From positions 186,001 through 250,000 of the forward strand of contig NZ_JACJQY010000002.1 of assembly GCF_014696925.1 (NCBI RefSeq): DNA of 64,000 nt. The letters are read 5' to 3'. Shown here piece by piece: positions 60,682-64,000 of the stretch. The DNA comes from Phormidium tenue FACHB-1050. GTDB lineage: Bacteria > Cyanobacteriota > Cyanobacteriia > Pseudanabaenales > Pseudanabaenaceae. The notes under the pieces were generated by a model, which was given only the letters and a program-made list of their open reading frames with translations, was not told the DNA's origin and did no database searches. The position numbers and the translations under genes are program-made. Positions within the stretch are counted from its first letter, which is position 1. Every line of letters starts with the position of its first letter.

Positions 60682-61608
60682 ATGATCGACATACCGTTCA
60701 CCCTAGACCAATTACGCATTCTCAAGGCGATCGCTGCTGAGGGTAGCTTCAAACGCGCCGCCGATAGTCTTTATGTGTCCCAACCCGCCGTTAGTTTGCA
60801 AGTCCAGCACCTAGAGCGACAGCTAGATGTGCCATTGTTTGATCGCGGAGGCAGAAGAGCACAGTTGACAGAGGCAGGGCAGTTATTACTTTCCTATGGC
60901 GATCGCATTTTAAGCCTTTGCCAAGAAACTTGTCGCGCCATTGATGATTTACAAAATTTAAATGGTGGGACTCTAATTATAGGTGCTAGTCAAACTACTG
61001 GAACTTACCTAATGCCACAGATGATCGGCTTATTTCGCAAGAAATATCCAGAAGTCTCGGTTCAACTCCATGTCCATTCTACAAGGCGAACGGCTTGGAG
61101 TGTTGCCAATGGACAAGTGGATTTGGCGATTATTGGCGGTGAAATTCCAGCGGATTTACTAGACTCTTTAGAGATTACACCTTATGCCGAAGATGAACTA
61201 GCGCTAATTCTACCAACTTCTCATCCTCTAGCTCAGGTAGGTTCATTGCCGATTGAAGAGTTGTATAAGTTGCAATTTATTACCCTTGATTCACAATCAA
61301 CTATTCGTAAAGCAATTGATCGGGTGCTGTTAGATAGTGGGGTTGATCCACGACAGTTGACGATCGCGATGGAGCTAAATTCGATTGAGGCGATAAAAAA
61401 TGCAGTACAGGCAGGTTTAGGAGCCGCATTTTTGTCGGTAACAGCGATCGAAAAGGAGCTGCAAATGGGAGCCTTACAGCAGGTACGGATTGATGGGGTG
61501 GTCATCAAGCGGATGTTGTTACAAATTCGTAATCCTAATCGTTATCGCTCTAAGGCAACAGAGGCTTTTTGTAATGAGGTATTACCATTTTTTCGAGATA
61601 AACCTTAA
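60682..61608 (+). CDS. rbcR: LysR-type regulator RbcR
   Basis: 308 residues. The start [20 protein letters not shown] and [20 protein letters not shown] are nearly invariant in RbcR (chloroplast Ycf30), followed by the effector domain ([40 protein letters not shown]). RbcR activates RuBisCO genes and is essential in several cyanobacteria. No rbc genes lie in the window. The tight divergent arrangement with the roadblock-like gene suggests that it may control that gene or itself. Confidence 0.93.
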   Translation: MIDIPFTLDQLRILKAIAAEGSFKRAADSLYVSQPAVSLQVQHLERQLDVPLFDRGGRRAQLTEAGQLLLSYGDRILSLCQETCRAIDDLQNLNGGTLIIGASQTTGTYLMPQMIGLFRKKYPEVSVQLHVHSTRRTAWSVANGQVDLAIIGGEIPADLLDSLEITPYAEDELALILPTSHPLAQVGSLPIEELYKLQFITLDSQSTIRKAIDRVLLDSGVDPRQLTIAMELNSIEAIKNAVQAGLGAAFLSVTAIEKELQMGALQQVRIDGVVIKRMLLQIRNPNRYRSKATEAFCNEVLPFFRDKP

Positions 61609-61760
61609 CAAAAGAGGGCCCTTAGCACCATCTTTTGATTGAAAGCGATCGCGTTACAATAGTAGCCCGCATATATTCCAAGAAGCGAATCGCTATGCTT
61701 CGCGGAATAATCAGCTTTTTGAAATATGCACTTTTTACTTCTTACTTTCTAACTGTCACC

Positions 61761-62810
61761 ATGAGCTACTTCCGCCCCGCTATTGACGCAATGACTGGCT
61801 ATGTTCCTGGGGAACAACCTAAGTCGGGTCTCAAAGTTATTAAACTCAATACTAACGAGAATCCCTATCCTCCATCGCCTAATGCGATCGCGGCTTTGCA
61901 AAATATTGATGGTGATTCTTTGCGGCGCTATCCTGACCCTTTTGCCCATGAGTTTTGTCAGGCGGTAAGTGATGCTCTGGGTGTGCCTAAGGATTGGGTA
62001 ATCGTGGGCAATGGCAGTGATGATGTTTTAAATATTTTGATCAGAGCTTGTGCGGAAAGTGGCGATCGCAAAGTAGTTTACCCAATGCCTACCTATGTGC
62101 TTTATCGCACTCTCGCAGCAATGCAACCATCAGAGACGGTAGAAATCCCCTATGGTGAAAATTTTCAGTTGCCCATTGATGAACTTGTTGCCGCCAATGG
62201 TGCTGTAACTTTTATTGCTTCACCCAATAGTCCTTCAGGACATATCGTACCGCTTGATGATTTACGTCAATTGGCAAAAAGAGTTTCAGGGATTGTGGCG
62301 ATCGATGAGGCATATGCCGATTTTGCAGAATACTCGGCTTTGCCCTTGGTACAGGAATTTGACAATGTGATTGTGTTACGCACTTTATCCAAAGGTTATT
62401 CTCTCGCAGGCTTGCGCTTGGGTTTTGGTATCGCTAATCCCAAGCTTTTGTCGGGGCTATTTAAGGTTAAGGATAGCTATAACATTGATGCAGTGGCGAT
62501 CGCTGTGGGTACGGCGGCGATGCGCGATCAAGAATATAAAACAGCAAATGCTGAAAAAGTCAAAATATCACGGACTAAACTTACTTTAGCTCTCAAAAAC
62601 CTTGACTATACAGTGCTAGAGTCACACGGTAATTTTGTACTTGCAACTACCCCAAAGGGTAATGCTGAAGAGATTTATTTAAAGCTCAAAGAATCTGGCA
62701 TTTTAGTCCGCTATTTTAATCAAGCAGGGCTAGCTGATAAGCTACGAATTACTGTTGGTACAGATGAACAAAATCAAGCTCTAATTGATCAATTGACGTT
62801 AATTGGTTAA
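61761..62810 (+). CDS. hisC: Histidinol-phosphate aminotransferase
   Basis: 349 residues from ATG 61761 (MSYFRPAIDAMTGYVPGEQ), the normal start; the frame runs to 61635 without support. Motifs are NTNENPYPPSP, GNGSDDVLNILIRA, SPNSPSGHIV, AIDEAYADFAEYS and TLSKGYSLAGLRLGFGI, with the PLP lysine in SKGYSLAG. It converts imidazole acetol-phosphate to histidinol-phosphate in histidine synthesis. It is not in an operon with other his genes, as is usual in cyanobacteria. Confidence 0.94.
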   Translation: MSYFRPAIDAMTGYVPGEQPKSGLKVIKLNTNENPYPPSPNAIAALQNIDGDSLRRYPDPFAHEFCQAVSDALGVPKDWVIVGNGSDDVLNILIRACAESGDRKVVYPMPTYVLYRTLAAMQPSETVEIPYGENFQLPIDELVAANGAVTFIASPNSPSGHIVPLDDLRQLAKRVSGIVAIDEAYADFAEYSALPLVQEFDNVIVLRTLSKGYSLAGLRLGFGIANPKLLSGLFKVKDSYNIDAVAIAVGTAAMRDQEYKTANAEKVKISRTKLTLALKNLDYTVLESHGNFVLATTPKGNAEEIYLKLKESGILVRYFNQAGLADKLRITVGTDEQNQALIDQLTLIG

Positions 62811-62846
62811 GTGATAGTAAGCACAATTAGCTGTCATCTATAAAAA

Positions 62847-62919
62847 TGGAGAATAGGAGGCTCGAACCCCTGACCTCTGCGGTGCGATCGCAGCACTCTA
62901 CCAACTGAGCTAATTCCCC
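62847..62919 (-). tRNA. trnA-CGC: tRNA-Ala (anticodon CGC)
   Basis: 73 nt on the minus strand. The acceptor GGGGAAT pairs with ATTCTCC and gives the G3-U70 alanine identity pair. The D-arm is AGCTCAGTTGGTAGAGT, the anticodon stem CTGCG/CGCAG with loop ATCGCAC (anticodon CGC), and the T-arm AGGGGTTCGAGCCTCC. The anticodon arm contains the HIP1 octamer GCGATCGC. CCA is not encoded beyond the discriminator A. Confidence 0.95.
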
Positions 62920-62948
62920 AACAGGCTATATATACTAGCATATTTGAT

Positions 62949-62979
62949 AAAAAAGGCGGCGCGTTGCGCCGCCTTTTTT
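62949..62979. terminator. Hairpin terminator
   Basis: AAAAAAGGCGGCGC-gtt-GCGCCGCCTTTTTT, at the stop of the minus-strand secreted protein gene, just upstream of tRNA-Ala. Confidence 0.8.
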
Positions 62980-63466
62980 ATTTGTTAGATATTGGCGATC
63001 GCACTTCACCGTTCATTAAAAAGCGAGTAATCTTCTGCTCATATCCTGAACCATCGGGAAACTCAACCATTAGTACAGGATTTTTAATATTTTCAGATGG
63101 GATCTGGATCATATACACATAATCACCATTATGAAATTCAAAATAATTTCCTTGGTTCGGATTGTAAGTTTTTGCAGTAACTCTTACCCCATTAGTACCA
63201 TTTTTATTGACACTGCGATAATACCGAGGTTGAGAAATATCTCGAATATCCGCACAAACATATAGCCCAAAGTCTTTAGTTTCTGCATAGGCAAGAATTC
63301 CCCCAGTACCTTCACAGGTTTTGTCATTAATTAGCTCATCGGTTAAGCCAGTAGTTAAATTCTCGGCGATCGCCTTGTTCCCATTACTCTCAGCATATAT
63401 AGCCAGAGACAAGCTCAGCAGAAGAAGCGTAAAGGATTTTTGGAAAATAGATTTAATTAAACGCAT
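62978..63466 (-). CDS. Exported protein of unknown function
   Basis: 162 residues. The signal peptide (SFTLLLLSLSLAIYAES, with an A-x-A-like end at AIA) is followed by about 130 residues, mostly beta-strand (YAETKDFGLYVCADIRD, NYFEFHNGDYVYMIQIP). Two cysteines (KTCEGTG and YVCADI) may form a disulfide. No known domain. It is a single gene with its own terminator. Secreted or periplasmic by the signal; the role is unknown. Confidence 0.78.
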   Translation of the reverse strand: MRLIKSIFQKSFTLLLLSLSLAIYAESNGNKAIAENLTTGLTDELINDKTCEGTGGILAYAETKDFGLYVCADIRDISQPRYYRSVNKNGTNGVRVTAKTYNPNQGNYFEFHNGDYVYMIQIPSENIKNPVLMVEFPDGSGYEQKITRFLMNGEVRSPISNK

Positions 63467-63571
63467 CTCAAAACCTCATACTTTTGCAATTTGCAAGTGC
63501 AGAGATGCTCGTAGCCCAGATATTACTGTAACGATACTGAAAACCTTTGTAATCAGCTACTTTGCCTAATC

Positions 63572-63608
63572 CCAAAACACAAAATGGCATAGCCATTTTG
63601 TGTTTTAT
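63572..63608 (+). repeat. Family A half-copy (terminal stem only)
   Basis: CCAAAACACAAAATGGCATA-GCC with complementary TTTTGTGTTTT. The CATAGCC loop replaces the usual CTACGCC. Confidence 0.65.
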
Positions 63609-63633
63609 AACTTTAGTCAGTCAAGTCAAGCCC

Positions 63634-63697
63634 TAAAAACCAAGAGAGGATTGCGGCGCTTTGCGCCGCAATCCTCTCTTGGTGGCTATAGCTATTA
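63634..63697. repeat. Family B-like repeat, partial copy
   Basis: AACCAAGAGAGGATTGCGGC stem with complement around GCTTTGC, ending GGTGGCTATAGCTATT, the family B right end. Confidence 0.65.
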
Positions 63698-63711
63698 GGC
63701 TTACTTCTCAA

Positions 63712-63758
63712 CTCTCGATCAGGATGAAGGCGCATTGCGCCTTCATCCTGATCGAGAG
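63712..63758. repeat. 23-bp-arm palindrome before ubiA
   Basis: Arms CTCTCGATCAGGATGAAGG... and complement around CATT. It abuts the family B-like copy and leaves about 40 bases before the ubiA start. Confidence 0.6.
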
Positions 63759-63800
63759 AAATTGCTATAGTTAATCCCAAAGACTTGACATGCATTCACT

Positions 63801-64000
63801 ATGACCACGAGCCTCACTAACAACGAATCAACATTTCAAAAGATCGTGCGTCTTTTGCGTTGGCACAAACCCGCAGGAAGATTAATTTTGATGTTGCCTG
63901 CACTGTGGGCAACAGTAGCAGCAGCCAAAACCCAACACCAATTACCACCCCTTGATTTATTGGGTGTAGTGATTCTTGGCAGTTTAGCAACCAGTGCCGC
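63801..64000 (+). CDS. ubiA: 4-hydroxybenzoate polyprenyltransferase, 5' part
   Basis: ATG 63801; the window ends after about 66 codons. The visible N-terminus includes LRWHKPAGRLILMLPALWA and DLLGVVILGSLATSA, with membrane helices typical of UbiA-type prenyltransferases before the first Asp-rich motif. In cyanobacteria this enzyme attaches a solanesyl chain to 4-hydroxybenzoate in the plastoquinone pathway. The aspartate motifs lie beyond the window, so this is a call from the N-terminus alone. Confidence 0.85.
   Translation, partial: MTTSLTNNESTFQKIVRLLRWHKPAGRLILMLPALWATVAAAKTQHQLPPLDLLGVVILGSLATSA

Overview
The window is chromosomal DNA of a cyanobacterium. The evidence is the very frequent octamer GCGATCGC (HIP1), a PAM68-like photosystem II assembly gene, an RbcR regulator, two V4R proteins beside a phycobilisome-like protein and a 2Fe-2S ferredoxin (resembling the photosystem II assembly gene group of Synechocystis), a DUF3155 protein and many phytochrome-type GAF domains. 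Dispersed palindromic repeats and moderately AT-rich spacers suggest a filamentous or Pseudanabaena-like genome, but the genus is a guess. No transposase, integrase, phage gene or CRISPR array was seen.

Layout. 1-4.7 kb: end of a CbiQ-type transporter subunit, a Uma2 protein, a glycosyltransferase, and a large protein joining a degenerate sigma-54-activator ATPase to a NapH-like iron-sulfur membrane protein. 4.8-13.4 kb: a two-component island on the + strand with seven genes, including a bacteriophytochrome, its overlapping Rcp1-like partner, a multi-domain regulator and a cyanobacteriochrome-like hybrid kinase. 13.6-17.5 kb: a pentapeptide-repeat protein, a small acidic protein and two exopolysaccharide genes. 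17.7-30.6 kb: a probable sulfur island with a TauE/SafE exporter, YeiH, Mrp, HEAT-repeat protein, AprB-like ferredoxin, AprA-like flavoprotein, a divergent LysR regulator carrying a second ligand domain, a Crp regulator and a TauABC/SsuABC-like importer.

31-46 kb: small proteins, DUF3155, nrdR, lipA, a membrane hybrid kinase with a dual-cysteine cyanobacteriochrome domain next to an orphan substrate-binding protein, a VIT/VWA protein, tRNA-Ser, a WD40 protein and glyA. 46-54 kb: another kinase pair, upp, and a peroxide cluster (PerR-like regulator facing a peroxiredoxin and a thioredoxin-reductase-like flavoprotein across a 15-bp palindrome). 54-64 kb: an FHA-LuxR regulator, a 41-residue membrane protein, a structured segment before rpsO, PAM68, the photosystem-assembly-like cluster, rbcR, hisC, tRNA-Ala and the start of ubiA.

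The strongest candidate for an undescribed system is the 17.7-30.6 kb region. A flavoprotein/ferredoxin pair related to APS reductase, but apparently lacking its substrate arginines, sits with an iron-sulfur carrier, sulfur-anion exporters and an importer. Its LysR regulator ends in a domain homologous to the importer's own binding protein. I infer uptake and redox conversion of an organosulfur compound; no substrate can be read from the sequence. Three families of small non-coding palindromic elements fill many intergenic spaces. One has 9-bp target duplications, and all three show paired-arm changes.
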